From assembly GCA_000226015.1 (NCBI GenBank), contig JH153927.1:212471-251265 (forward strand): a DNA stretch of 38,795 bases, given 5' to 3'. A program made the translations under genes and the position numbers. The notes under the pieces were generated by a model, which was not told where the DNA came from, searched no databases, and worked only from the letters and a program-made list of their open reading frames with translations. Origin of the DNA: Mnemiopsis leidyi (Eukaryota > Ctenophora > Tentaculata > Lobata > Bolinopsidae). Below, one piece after another: positions 14,401-26,800 of this stretch; the stretch's first letter is position 1; the number at the start of each line of letters is the position of its first letter.

Positions 14401-14938
14401 ATCTAGTTCTATTGTGGGTGTGTTCAATCAAGATTAAAACGTGATGTGCATTGCAAGAGGAGCTTACTAATTTTACCCACCTCCTTTTACTGTATATTGT
14501 GATAAGCAAGAGTTTACTCAAAGTTGCGTGTATAACTCGTTACACTCAGAAAGTGTAAGTAATGGCACTTAGTGCTACCTCACTTATATTGTTTTATTTC
14601 ATTAAATTTAGAAATAAAATAAATCAATTATACAGGCGTTGTAAAATAACTTCAAAGTTAATAAGTTACTTAAAGCGTAGACAGTGTCATTGTCATGGCA
14701 ACAACGACGACAAATAACTCCAAATCCGTCGATAATCGCAGCTAGTTACTAACTCCTAACAATTCAAATATATTTGTTATCAAATAATCGGAGAAATTGA
14801 TCAGAGTTATTGGTATGGCATGATGGCATGGTGCTGATGCTCAGATGAGAACACTGCAATTCCCCGAGTACGGACTCCCGACGTGCATAACAGTCCTAAG
14901 TTCAAATGGAACATTGATCACGTGATCACATCACAGTA
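14401..14938. other. Intergenic spacer between MRPL4 and PRPF4
   Basis: 538 bp separate the MRPL4 stop from the PRPF4 start; both genes are on the minus strand. It must hold the MRPL4 3' UTR and the PRPF4 promoter/5' UTR. No exon, RNA gene or repeat is recognised. AT content is high around 14590-14800. Confidence 0.6.
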
Positions 14939-17326
14939 TCACGTGATTTGATGAAACTCCAACTGTTCAATCAGCCGATGTTCCTGCCCGATGTCTAACA
15001 CCCATCGCTCAAGTTGAGTGAAGGCAGCGTAGTCCATAACCAGCTTCATGTGTTGTAACATGGCTTTAGGGTGCACCGTTTCTGACGTCAGCAGATCGAT
15101 TCCTGGGAGGGGGAGTTGATGTTTAAGGTTTGCTTTATCAGCAGTGGAGATATTTGGGCAAGACCAAAAGTTTTGGTTTATGGACAAGGAGCATGTATCT
15201 CCGGTGCCCTGCAGCATTGCATTGCCAAATAGTACCCAGTTTTGATTGAGAATTAGGAATCAACTAACAGGAAAGCCAACACAAATACACACTGTGTGTT
15301 AACACGAGTTCAGTTGTGTTGCAGCACAAACCTGGGTGAAAGCAAATCTCAGTATTCTGAGAGGAGCTGAGACCCTCATATCCAGTAACAAACAGGACAC
15401 TCTCAGAGTTTATCTCCTGCTTGAACCCCACTAGTGAGGGTATCGTAAAGTTTTGTAGACTATCTACCAGGTAGAAGTCTCCTTGTGACAGTTTAGAAGT
15501 ACAGATTGCCTGCGGAGTGTATCAACTAGAGCAGTACCGTAGACGACAAGGTAGATTCCAGCACTAGATAAAACTTACTTTCAATAATTGGGCTGGACTG
15601 ACGATGCAAAAACTACTCACAGAGAACCCCTGAGCTAGCACGTGGAGGTCGATGTCGTAACCATGGTCACGTGGTCTCCTTCCTAGCGGTCTACCGCCGT
15701 ACTGGAAATGTGGAGCTCGCTTGTCCTTTATCCTTGCTCGACCAGTCCCCTGCAGCATAATCGTTAAAACTTTTTTAACAGTGAATAATTTCAATACGTT
15801 GAGTATTACGTGAGAACCAGTTTCCAATTTGAGGTATGGAAGTAGGTAGCCCATAGTATTCAAGCTCGCATGAAAAGTGGTTCAACTACAACAAAACTCA
15901 GTATAAGTTTCAAGAAATGCCCCCAGAAGCCCCTCCCTAAATGCCGTACCTTCTGAGGTCGCAACTTTCTGCCACTCCCAGGCAGCTCGCTCCTCATGTA
16001 CTGGATCTCATCCTCCCGGGTACACTGATCCTGCCACTTTATCACCTCGTATATCAGGTCTATACGGGGGTTCGCTGCAAACACTACTGGGTGTAGCTCA
16101 ACCAGACCTGGTAAAGTAGTGTACAGTGTGTTAAATACGATGTAGTGTAGAGTGCATTTAAAGTAGAAGAAGTAAATAAACCTTAAGCAGCTTTAATTAT
16201 TTCAAAATCATAATAATCTTATGGCGGATTGCAGGAACTAAAATTTTGAGCCGTCTAGGATCTTTAAAAAAGTAAGGCTGGGGAAACTGCTTGATTGAGT
16301 CTGCGAATGACTGCCACAATCTTCCCATGCTTCAAGTGTAGAAGTGTGGTGTTCTAACCTCTTTTACTCATGTCGGAGAAGCTGTGTATCCAGGCGTGTC
16401 GGGGTGGCCTGAACCTCCTGAAGGCCTCGTGAACCTGGACATTTGTGTTGTAAGGAGATAATATGAGCTGATATGAGCTCAGTAGAAAAAGTTTGGGGTT
16501 CATATTCTAGAATTTAGAGGGGGGCTTATTCGGAACCAACATTAGACATGGCATGTTTAGAGCAAATTTAGATCTGTGCGAGACATAAAGTTCAGGTCAG
16601 CTTGGAGTGTTCTCTTTTTCTTGAACAGCACATGATAAATGATTCACGATCATTCTATGATCTTGCTGAAACAAAGGAGCGGAGGTTCGTCATGCTTGAC
16701 GTAGTACAATACAGAGTTGATAACCGCGAAGTGGAGAATGGGAGCAAGAAAATTTGCAATGCTAATCTAGGGAGCTAAGGAGGAGCATGAGCAATTAGCA
16801 AGAAAGTGAACATTTACTGTTTCCATTTAATAAAGAAACTGTTAAGAACGATAATGGGAGACTTCAGTACTTACATTTAGATATCGAGTGTAGACGACAT
16901 CAGTGCTCACATTAAGATATCTAGTGTGGAAGACATCAGTACTCACATTAAGATATCGCGTGTGGAAGACATCAGGAGACATCGACAACACCTCCTCTAC
17001 CTCATCTAACTCATGTACCTCCTGCTGGTCTGTCTCTTGAGAACCGGCATCTCCTTCTGGGGAATTGGAGGAAATTTAAGGAACTATGTAGTAGTGATTG
17101 TACTTGAAAAAAGGACTTAGTTGTGGTTTAGCTAAGTTTTGGTAAATTTACAACCAGAATGGAATTATGTTTCTCAACCGGACCACTAAAATTCTGACTA
17201 AATTTTAAACATACCAACTGTGCTAGTGCTGGTTCCCGAAGCTGCTGTGTTGTTTCTGATGGAAGTATTCAACTGGAACCTCGCGTTTGATACCTGTCTC
17301 AGTAACCTCGCACAGATTCTATTCAT
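14939..17326 (-). CDS. MRPL4: Mitochondrial ribosomal protein uL4m
   Basis: Seven minus-strand exons: 17326-17215, 17056-16947 (alternative ends 16911 and 16875), 16434-16359, 16107-15950, 15749-15621, 15509-15332 and 15198-14939, about 340 residues with the shortest exon 2. Residues 1-37 (MNRICARLLRQVSNARFQL...) are Arg-rich and lack acidic residues, as in a mitochondrial presequence. The uL4 core is clear: VELHPVVFAANPRIDLIY, RSELPGSGRKLRPQKGTGRA, then RAPHFQYGGRPLGRRPRDHG, ALGLKVA-like AQGFSAIC, and the C-terminal VHPKAMLQHMKLVMD. GSGRK and QKGTGRAR are the rRNA-binding loop of L4 proteins. The acceptor of the last exon is ambiguous: ctgcag at 15209 breaks the phase, while ggag|ATAC at 15198 keeps it. 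An insertion rich in Glu and Asp (residues 38-62) has no counterpart I recall in human MRPL4. Confidence 0.88.
16869..16976 (-). repeat. 36-bp triplication of an exon end plus its 5' splice site (MRPL4 exon 2)
   Basis: Three 36-base direct copies are present in the sense direction, each carrying coding sequence for DVFHTRYLN (third copy DVVYTRYLN) followed by a donor. The donors are AAT|gtgagt at 16947, AAT|gtgagc at 16911 and AAT|gtaagt at 16875. The unit is 12 codons and stays open in all three, reading ...RYLNVST DVFHTRYLNVST DVVYTRYLN. A degenerate start of a fourth copy (actgaagtc) follows. All three donors join the next exon in the same phase. Confidence 0.9.
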
Positions 17327-17896
17327 TTCTTTTAATGGGACTTAACCTTGAATAGTGTTATCTGTTAATATATCATAATATTAATACAAATATCAATACC
17401 GAATACGAACAGAAAAGAAACATCAACACTCAACAGGAAACACCAATTGGAATGTGAATATGGTTGACCGTTTAAAGAAAGTCTCAGGATGTACTCATGA
17501 CTAACTGGTACAACACAAATTTAATTAACCGATACAGATCTTAACGGTGAATAAAAAAGTTAAACCCCAGTTCTAAGTACGCAAGCGATCTGTAGAAGAA
17601 GGAGGTTCTCAGTAAATTACAAATCGATTTAAAATCTTCGATGATCGTTTAGTTGTCAATTGATTTCGAGTTAGCCAAAGAACAAAATATTAACATATCA
17701 GATCATGATGTATTTTTCAAGAAGATTTAAGTAATAAATTTCATTAATTCTTGAAAAACGCTCAATCATATGTTTACGACAGAAATTTATTTCTTTGTAT
17801 ATCTTTGTATATCTCATTCATTTCAATCCAAATTCAGAAAGTCAGCCACTCAACCTTATATTTTCCTGAAAAGAATCAATAAAAAATCGGATCGTG
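17327..17896. other. Intergenic spacer between kanadaptin and MRPL4
   Basis: 570 bp of AT-rich DNA between two minus-strand genes, holding the kanadaptin 3' UTR and the MRPL4 promoter. A minus-strand AATAAA (tttatt on the plus strand at about 17787) lies roughly 110 bases past the kanadaptin stop and is a plausible polyadenylation signal. No other gene is seen. Confidence 0.6.
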
Positions 17897-20800
17897 TCAG
17901 TATCCAAATTTTTCGTTAAGTTTTGTCCTCCCATCCCCACTTTGCCCGACTGGCGGCGTCCAATTAACAAAGTTTTCATCATGAATATCGTCATCCCATT
18001 GCACGTTTTCTGAGAGGGTGGCGTTTTGTGGCGTTTTTTTCTTAGCTTTCTTTTTGGAAGCTTTTTTCTGTGTTTCAGTAGGCTTTGAAGCTCCCTCATT
18101 ATTGGTTAACTCTTGGGCTGGTTTAGTCTCTGATTTTTTAATCTGATCATGATCATTTATGTCTGCTACAGATTCTGCGGCTGATGGAGATTCGATATGG
18201 GCCTCACTGCTTGAACTGAATTCGGTGATTTTTGTGATTTTTTGTGGTGATGATATCATTTCTGAACTATCGGTCTTAAGGGAATCTGAATCAGGCTTTT
18301 CATCAGGTCTAATCGATGATTGTTCGCTAGAAGCCAGCGGCTTTTCTGATTTCAAAGACAGCTCTATTTTGATCTTCTTAGCAGGTTGTATAGTTTTTGT
18401 TCCGGAAGTGGTTGAAGATGGCAGACGTTTAGACACAGACACTTTTCCGACCTTACCAGTTGAGATATTACTAGGCACTGCAGCTAGTCTTTTTACCTGA
18501 ATTCAGTGTATGTTTGAAAGTATTTAAAGTGTGATTTGAATATTACTTAGATAATCTGCACACAAAAGTACCATAGAAGTTGACAGAACAGTTGAATAGA
18601 TAAATCCAGCTAGTAATATATAGTTTTATAGAATCTTGAGAAATTACAAGTCTTCAGGAATTTTGGTTGAGCATTGCGAATATAGTATAGAGGCGATAGG
18701 AATAACTAATAAATAATAATTATTATAGGAATAACTAATAAGTTACCTCCGGAAGGGCGATAGGTTTTGACATTTCACAAAGTTTCTCCAACTTTACACG
18801 ATCTAGTTTTAAGTCATGTAGTTTCTTCTTCATATCTCTGAGTGCTCCTGTAAAATTAACTTGTCAGAAACATATCTCCTTGCACCATTCACACAACATC
18901 GCGTCGCTCGCTTAGAGTGGCACTGTGGCAACTCTATTGTTCCACTTATCTTACAAATCAGTACTAATCGACTGTTATCAAGAATTAAATTCTCCATTTC
19001 TCCAAGAATTTAATTCTCCCAAATTAAATACCTGATTAATCTTAGCAAACTCCATAATCTACGTGATGTACCTGTAGTAACAGTAGTGTCTGAAACAGAT
19101 GACATATAGGCATCCAACGCATCCTCCTCCTCCTCCCCTTTTCTTTTCTGTTCTTTACTCTCCGATATGGTCCGCTCTATACGTCTTATTTCCTCATTCA
19201 CCTGAAAGTTCACATTTTTTATCAGGTCAGACAGGTAATCATTAACTATAGAAAAATACACCTTTTAAATCGGCTTACGGAATTAATGGTGGACCAAACA
19301 AAGATAACGCTTGAAAAAGAATTACGCTTTTGGGCATATAGTCCGTTGGGCTTATAGTCAGCATACCGAACTAAACTCTAACACACCACACAAATAAACC
19401 ACCCACCTGACGAAGTTCCTCACTCAACATATCATGGCTCCGGGATGTCTGGGTGGAGTCCTGCACCCCTGCTCGCAACATCCGTCTCTTTCTCTTGTGT
19501 TCCACCTCCCCGGTCCGGTCCAGGAATGTGTCTTCGTCGCTAAAATAGCGGGGTTTAGTTTGCTGCTTTGCTTATTTGAGGGCCTTTCAATAGGCAATGA
19601 TTGCTTATTTTACGTTCTATGTTGGTTAAATTTCAATAGAAGAGCGTTAATATTACACATATTTTCAAACGACACTGATAGGATGCATTAACGGGTCTTT
19701 CTGCGTTAAGTCTAAAATTTGTAGTGAAGGCTTATGCTGACAGAATGTTTATAATTGACATCTTATTAACACGGGCATGGGACAAGTGGACATTGCTACA
19801 TTTTCAAAATGTCACAATTTTACTCGCTGATTGTGAACATGAACCAGCGAGTATTGATTCACTGTTAGTTGTACTTGCAATCTTCTTAACATTTCTCTGC
19901 CACCTTGGCTAAACTTGGCGAAATGTTAAGAAGATTTAGACAACCATCCAGACTTTATTCAGTTTTTAAGACTGTAATATTTCCAGTATGCATTCTCCCA
20001 AGTGTTATGAGCTGACCTCATGGAGACATGGAAATTTCAGCGGTGCAAAGTTTTCGGCCGAATCTTGACTTGCACACCTGTGCCCCGGTGCAGGCAGCAA
20101 CTGATATCATAGAATACGAGACTATTTGTGACATTAGTAATCAGAGAGATTGGATGTGTTTCTTTTTCAGCTTTAATGATTTTCGGAGTGTTTTCGGTAT
20201 CGAAATAGATGTGCAGAGCTTCAGAAAGAAAAGTCGACTTTTGTGTCAAATACATTTTTATAGTTCAAACACTTTCTAATTACTTTAACATTTGGAGTAC
20301 ACAGATGTAAAACACGTTCTGGAGTTCTCAATGCACGATTAACGTTTGATGAATGTAAGGTGGTATACTTAGATTGATTTAGCATAAGTTGTATGAGACT
20401 ATGCGAGGTCAATAGATAGCGTGCACAATGCACAATGCACAGTGCACAGTGCAAATGTTCACATCATGAACAACGAACTGAGTCGTTACTCCGCAGTCTA
20501 ATTATTCTCGATATTATAACAGAAGGCTATTAATGGTTCTAACAAAGGCTTGCCGATTAGGAGTCAGGTCAATCGACGGACAAAGTTCGATCATATTTCT
20601 TAAATTACAATTATTATCATATAGCTTCTTCGGTTCAGCAGTTTTAGCTCAATTCGGCCGACAGTGCTGTACCCGAGTGACTCGGGTACAATTTTTGGAT
20701 CATTTGTCATTTTTTTTAATAAAAAATCATTGTCTGTAGCTTTTTCATTCTCAAATCGGCAAATTAGTGTTGACCTTAGTTCTTCAGACGAAGGCAAGTG

Positions 20801-23800
20801 GGATTCGAATGCCTTACATAATGCCGGACCAATGAACTATTATGTTAGAGAAGTCCTCCTAAACAATTTTCGGTATATTACGTTTTACAAAATGGTGTGC
20901 GTTTCGCAATGTGTGAGATTTCGTAAACACAGGTGTGAATTAAGTACTGGGGCTGCTAAATCAAAGTCTTTAGTAACAGTGATCAGCCTGGGCGAGAGTT
21001 CACGAAAAATGGTATAAATAACTCCTTAACTTGCCCACTGCAGATACATAGAGGCTGAAGTTGTGTGGTAATTCTGAGCTGATCAGGTTATCGAGTGACA
21101 GGTGGTGTAGCGCTGTTTCACAACCAGTTTTCATCCTCCCGCCAGCCAAAATTAGAGTTGTATTCCTCACAAGTTCGCCATGTGCAATTCTTAATGGATT
21201 TCTATTTTGGGCAATTAAATAGGGACCGCTGACATCCAGGGATCTCGTGTCATAGTCTGGCCACCAGTACTGGTTCAGTTATCGGCTTCTCCCGAACTTA
21301 CATTGGTTAGCCATGTTCATTCGATAATTGCCACTATATTTTTTGTAAACTATTTGTTGTTAACTTACGTTGTTCATTCTATAATTGTCATTATTTTATA
21401 TTTTTTGTTCACTATTTGATACTTTCTGTGTGGCGGAAACGATCTTAATGAAATTTGATTTTTATTCCATATTATATCGAATCACTAACTAAATTAAACG
21501 AAATTAAACGATTCCGTCAACAGTTGATTATTTATTGTTGTATTTGAAAAGTCAGAAGCGAAGTACTAATTACAGATTAGTGACTATCTGTCATACAGTA
21601 ACTGAGATAGCATCTCATAGGTTTATACCGTAGTTTTATACCATAAACAACTAAAAATATCAGTTCTTATCAAGCATGTCGACACAATAACTAAAAGCCA
21701 ACACGATATGATGAGTAAACAGTGATGAACAGTGATGAGCACAAAGCGATGACCAATAATTGAGATATTACTCTCTTCGAGTACCTGCTTCATTCCAACA
21801 ACACAATAATAACACACATATTATCACTTACTCAATCGTCATTGCACGTAAATTATTACCCAACAATTGCAAAACGTAAAACCACGCAGGTCGTTAAAAT
21901 TAGACATGGCAGCTCGTGAGCGCCATTTTCTATGAGGTAAGGTAAAGGCGGTGTTGGCTGATCTGAGATACAGAGCAGCTCGGGAGTAGAGTCAGTTTCT
22001 CAGTTCTGGTACCTGCTAATTTCCTTTCTGTTTTCTTTGTTGTCTAGTTTCATATTCCTAGAGCTTCTCTCGGGACTTCGGAGGGTTGAAGGGTTTGGGT
22101 GGCAGTATATTTAGAAACTTGACACTTTTTCAGTCATTTGGAACCAGCGCGAATTCCTCGACTGATCATCACGTACACACAATAATAGTTCCTGATATTT
22201 CTCGGGACCTTGGAATATGGACTTTTGGAGGGTTCTTGAAAGTTGAAGGGTTTGGGTGGTAGCATATTAAGGACCTTGACACTTTTTCAGTCATTCGGAA
22301 CTAGCGCAATTTTCTCGACTGACCACGTACGTACAAAAATAGTTCCCGATATTTGAATATAAAAATTCAAATTTATCTCCGTTGTTTTTATTCGGCTCCT
22401 AGCCTCGCTACAGACATAAATCTATTTCAAAACAACCTTTTGTCCAGGATGCATTCAATTATTTGAATTCTGAATCTATATTGCGGTCACAACTACCACT
22501 GCAGCACAATTTTAGGTCTCTGTCAACCGCTCAGGCGCACAATGAGATGATTCGTATTGATAATTGACATTGACGTGGACACACTTGAAGATTGCCTGGT
22601 AGCTAACAAAGATAATTGCCTGATGAGCATTGCTCTGAACTTCTGGAGAAAACCATGGTGACGTGACCGGACTGTCAACATTGTAATCAGTAGAGTAGAC
22701 AATGACTCCTGGTGAATGATCACTGATGAATGTTCTGTTAGAGCACCCCTGGTTAATGATCACTGATGAGTGTTTGTTAGTAGCACCTCTGGTTAATGAT
22801 CACTGATGAGTGTTCGTGCTAGACGTCTACCCTGGTAATGATNNNNNNNNNNNTGTTAGAGCACTCCTGGTTAATGATCACTGATGAGTGTTCTGTTAGA
22901 GCACCCCTGGTTAATGATCACTGATGAGTGTTCTGTTAGAGCACCCCTGGTTAATGATCACTGATGAGTGTTCTGTTAGAGCACCCCTGGTTAATGATCA
23001 CTGATGAGTGTTCTGTTAGAGCATCCCCTGGTTAATGATCACTGATGAGTGTTTTTTTAGAGCACCCCTTGTCAATGTTTCAGACCGAGTTAACCTTGCT
23101 GTCGATTCAGGATCTACTTAAGAAGCGTGGGTTATTGATTGCGGGACTGGGACTTTGTATTTTATGAGAGAGACTGTCGGTCTGAATCCGCCCGGAAACC
23201 ATTTCTTGAGGTTTTAGTTATGTGAAGTTTCCTGCTTTTCTGTTAGAGAAAAGGCTATTTTCAGGAAATGCCAAAAATTTTTATCATCACATGACATATT
23301 AACCCTGACTGTAATTGCAATGAACTTTAGGTAAAGGTTAAGTTAGCTATAATGAGTGTTTCAACTTGCCTCCTATTTAGAGCTTACTTCTCTAGATATA
23401 ATTAGACGTCTGTATCCAGGTTTCTAAACATCATCACCTTATTTCAAACGTGGTCATACCGCATTTAACCATGTGGTACTAGGTTTCACATTGATAACTA
23501 TGTCTCATATTGTGATTTTGGGGGCTTCTACCTTCGAACTTGTTCAAATATTTTCTCGCATATTTCTTCTTCATTGCCAGCCTGGTGCCAAACAGCTTTG
23601 TTAAATGAACAATTTGTGTCGTGCGGCTTATCGACTGATATTAAAACTTTAGTTAAGATCCAGGGTTTCGTGGCATTCCATAAATGTTAGATACTCATTT
23701 GGAAACAACTTTAAAAGTCGCACTACGTTTGATTTAACTCTACTTCCCATATACTTTCAGTCGTAGAGAAATGTTTACTCTACCTATTTGAGACATTTTC

Positions 23801-26800
23801 TGTTTCACAAATTAGAGGTTGTTATCGGCTCATCTTCAGGAGCAAACAGGAGCCTAACTATTAAGTCCAGGTGAGAATTAACAACTTTGTCATACTCCTG
23901 CACTCAGGTACCCTTTGCTTCAACTTATATGCGACATTGGGTTGGACCACAGGGTGTTATTTATTATCTTTAAATCATTTAGATCATAAATTTGTATGCA
24001 ATAACAATTCAAATCTCTAAATCATAATTGTCCGCTCGTCGTTTTTAATTGTAGAATTGATATCATAAGCTAGAAATGCAGCTTGTTTGAATATTTTCTA
24101 ACTTTGTGACTGTTGCAGCATGACTCAGGATCGCACCTACGCCTGTACCATCATGTAAAATTGTTTTTCAATTACAAAGTCAAAATGTTCAAGATAGGAA
24201 AATCGCTGGATTTCTAGCAAAGCAGTGGTTGTCTCTTTATAACTTAGTGATTATTTTACAACAGTTAAATGTGTCTTATATAAATGCATCTCATATAAAG
24301 TGACACATAGAAATAGAAGGATGCTGAACTTTGTCAGCTCCTGCGATTGGGCGTTGATATAAGGCTAAATATGGCGGCTATTCGGTGCCGAGCTGATCTT
24401 GCCTTCTGATCGAATATTGATGTCCACCTCTGCTCAATGGTTTTTACAATTCAATCCATTAATATTATTAACGTCGACGCAAAGTTCTACTTACTTATAG
24501 ACTTTATATAGAAATCAAGAGCTAGAGGTTAGAATTTACAAACATATTCGAACTTTGGTGTAAATTATGTGAATCGTAACAACAGCGGTTCATATAAATT
24601 CGTAGTGAGCATCTCACAATCGAGCTTGGTAAATAGTAAGGTCATTGTGCCGCACAGAACTAAAGTTCTAAGTTAACGTTAGCACCAACTGTGACCAGAC
24701 CCTCGTCCCTCGGTTAAATGTTCTGTAGCTCGCGCTAAAAGCCTGGACTAATCATTGTACTACTACAGTGTTGTTTCTGGGGATGTGTTTCGTGCCGTAC
24801 ATTTTGAGATTTTGGCTGTCTCGATAAGACGTTACCTAAATCGTTAATGACGTTAAATTAAATGCGAGAGAAGGTATTTCTTACTTTAGAATTGTGATGC
24901 TAACCGAGGTGTTCCGATTCACCCAATTCTAAGTTTTTTTCGCTTTGAAGAGCAACAAAAATAGCAAATGAAAGAGTACACATCTCTATTTTCTATTTAA
25001 ATAGATCTACATGAAACGATGCTTGCTTTACACTCTATGTGACGGAGCATTTCTCATTCTAGGTCTAAACACGATGGTGCTTGCTCTAGAATCCACCAGC
25101 ACGGTAGCTAGCATCAAGGCGGAGACGGGAATGACAGAACCCCTCACTATCTTCCTCGCTGTCTTCAACTTCATTGTTTTCTTTGTAGCCGTGGTGGGGA
25201 ACTCACTCGTGCTCTTTGGTGAGTGTTTTAGTTTGTTGATCGTTAGTGAACTGCAAGATGCCAAGATGATCTTATTGAAATCTTGCGTACTTTAAATACC
25301 TTGTTTTCCCAATGTAAGTGGTATCAAATCATTGGTAGACAAATGAAATGTCATGTACTTAGTCTGATCCATATTACATTTGATTTCTTATAGATTTAAC
25401 TTTTTGGCGATCGAAATTGCATTATATTTCAAATAGTTTCATAACATAAAAAGTACAGTTTCTCCCAAGAAGGTTTTTAAGCTATGAGCTACTGCCAAAT
25501 AATACTATCAAATTCAAGAAAGCGTTTACGTAGTGGATACTTTCACAACACGAGCTGTCAATTTCAATTAAAACCTGGTTATTTCAGGAACAATCCGCCA
25601 TGATTTGATAAAGATGGACCGACCCTCCCTCCTCTTCCTTCAATCGATAGCAGTCTCTGACGTCGTCATAGCAACCTCCAGTTACCTCATCAAAGGTATC
25701 ACCCTGGCCTCCGACCACTGGGTCCTCGGAGACTTGCTCTGTCGTGCCTCCAAGGTCATCTTCACGACAGCCCTGTTCAACGAGGCTGGGGTGATTGCCA
25801 TGTTGAGTGTATACAGAGTGTGGATGTTAAAGAGAACCGCAGCCAGGAGGAACCTGATAAACGTCACTATCATCAAGGTTGTGTTGGTGTGCTTCTTCTT
25901 TGTGGGGGCAGTGTATCTGACGGTCCTCATGTCTTCTCTCAACGCTAAGATGTTTGTCAACCCTCACGAACATACTTGCTCCTCTAAGATCTTCCAAGAC
26001 CCCGACTATAAGATATTTGCGGTATTGACTGTGATAGTGTTCGTCTTTGTGCCCATGTTTATCATAGTCGTCTCCAACGTGGTGACGATCACCGTCTTCC
26101 TGAAGTACGACCACAAGACCAGTCACCAGACAGTAACAGGAGCTAGATCTCACCTCCAGAGTAGGAAATCCACCGTGTATCTCTCTACCACGGACCCGGG
26201 GACAGTGCAGCCGGAAACAGCCAGCACTACCACCGAGACTAACTCCGAGTATTCCAGAACCATCCTCACTCTCACAGCGATCTCGACCATGTTTGTACTT
26301 TCCTACTTCCTGATCGTTGTGAAGAACGTGATGTTTCTCCTGGGGCAGGGTGTTCCAGATTGGATTGTTATCACGTGGCCCTATTTGTTAAGTATTAACG
26401 TGGTCATGAACCCCGTCATATACGCTCTTATGAACAAGAAGTTTAAGAAGTTTTTGAAGGACGTTTTCATGGGTCAGTATAGCATTTCCTTGATTACATC
26501 TTCTTGATGTTATGAATTCTTAAATGTAAAAACTAAGTTTTGGAACGAAACTGCCGGTTATAGTTCTCCTCTTGAAGCAGCCTTGTGAATTTCATCAGTT
26601 AACTTTTGTCGATCAAGTTTATGCTTAATAATGTAGCAATAGCTCAACCATCTATAATTTCGTTCCATTTCTATAATTTCGTTCCACTGTCTATAATCTT
26701 CCTGATTCTGGGACATTTGTGCATAATCGTGTGAAATGTTAATATTGAGTAAACTTAATGAACTGAAGATCGAATGTTTAATTGTTTTCCCATAAGTTTT

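Larger units (their letters stand above)
19540..24999. other. Long kanadaptin intron 7, part upstream of the nested GPCR
   Basis: About 5.5 kb with no recognisable exon on either strand; open frames are short (at most 117 codons) and without family features. It holds a 15-bp inverted repeat near 19880-19935, a small palindrome (gtacccgag/ctcgggtac) near 20670-20690, short gcacaatgcacagtgcac words near 20425-20452, a duplicated segment at 22069-22354 and a 40-bp minisatellite at about 22697-23075. The promoter of the nested GPCR should lie in its last part. The remaining intron piece, 26508-26903, is also empty. Confidence 0.6.

Noticed and set aside
19201..19261. Extension of kanadaptin exon 9 upstream into [12 protein letters not shown] codons.
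   Set aside because: Only the acceptor ctttcag|GTG at 19201 keeps phase with exon 8; the upstream codons lie in the intron.
20664..21017. A 117-codon plus-strand open frame in the large intron.
   Set aside because: Composition and length are as expected by chance; no domain or splice support.
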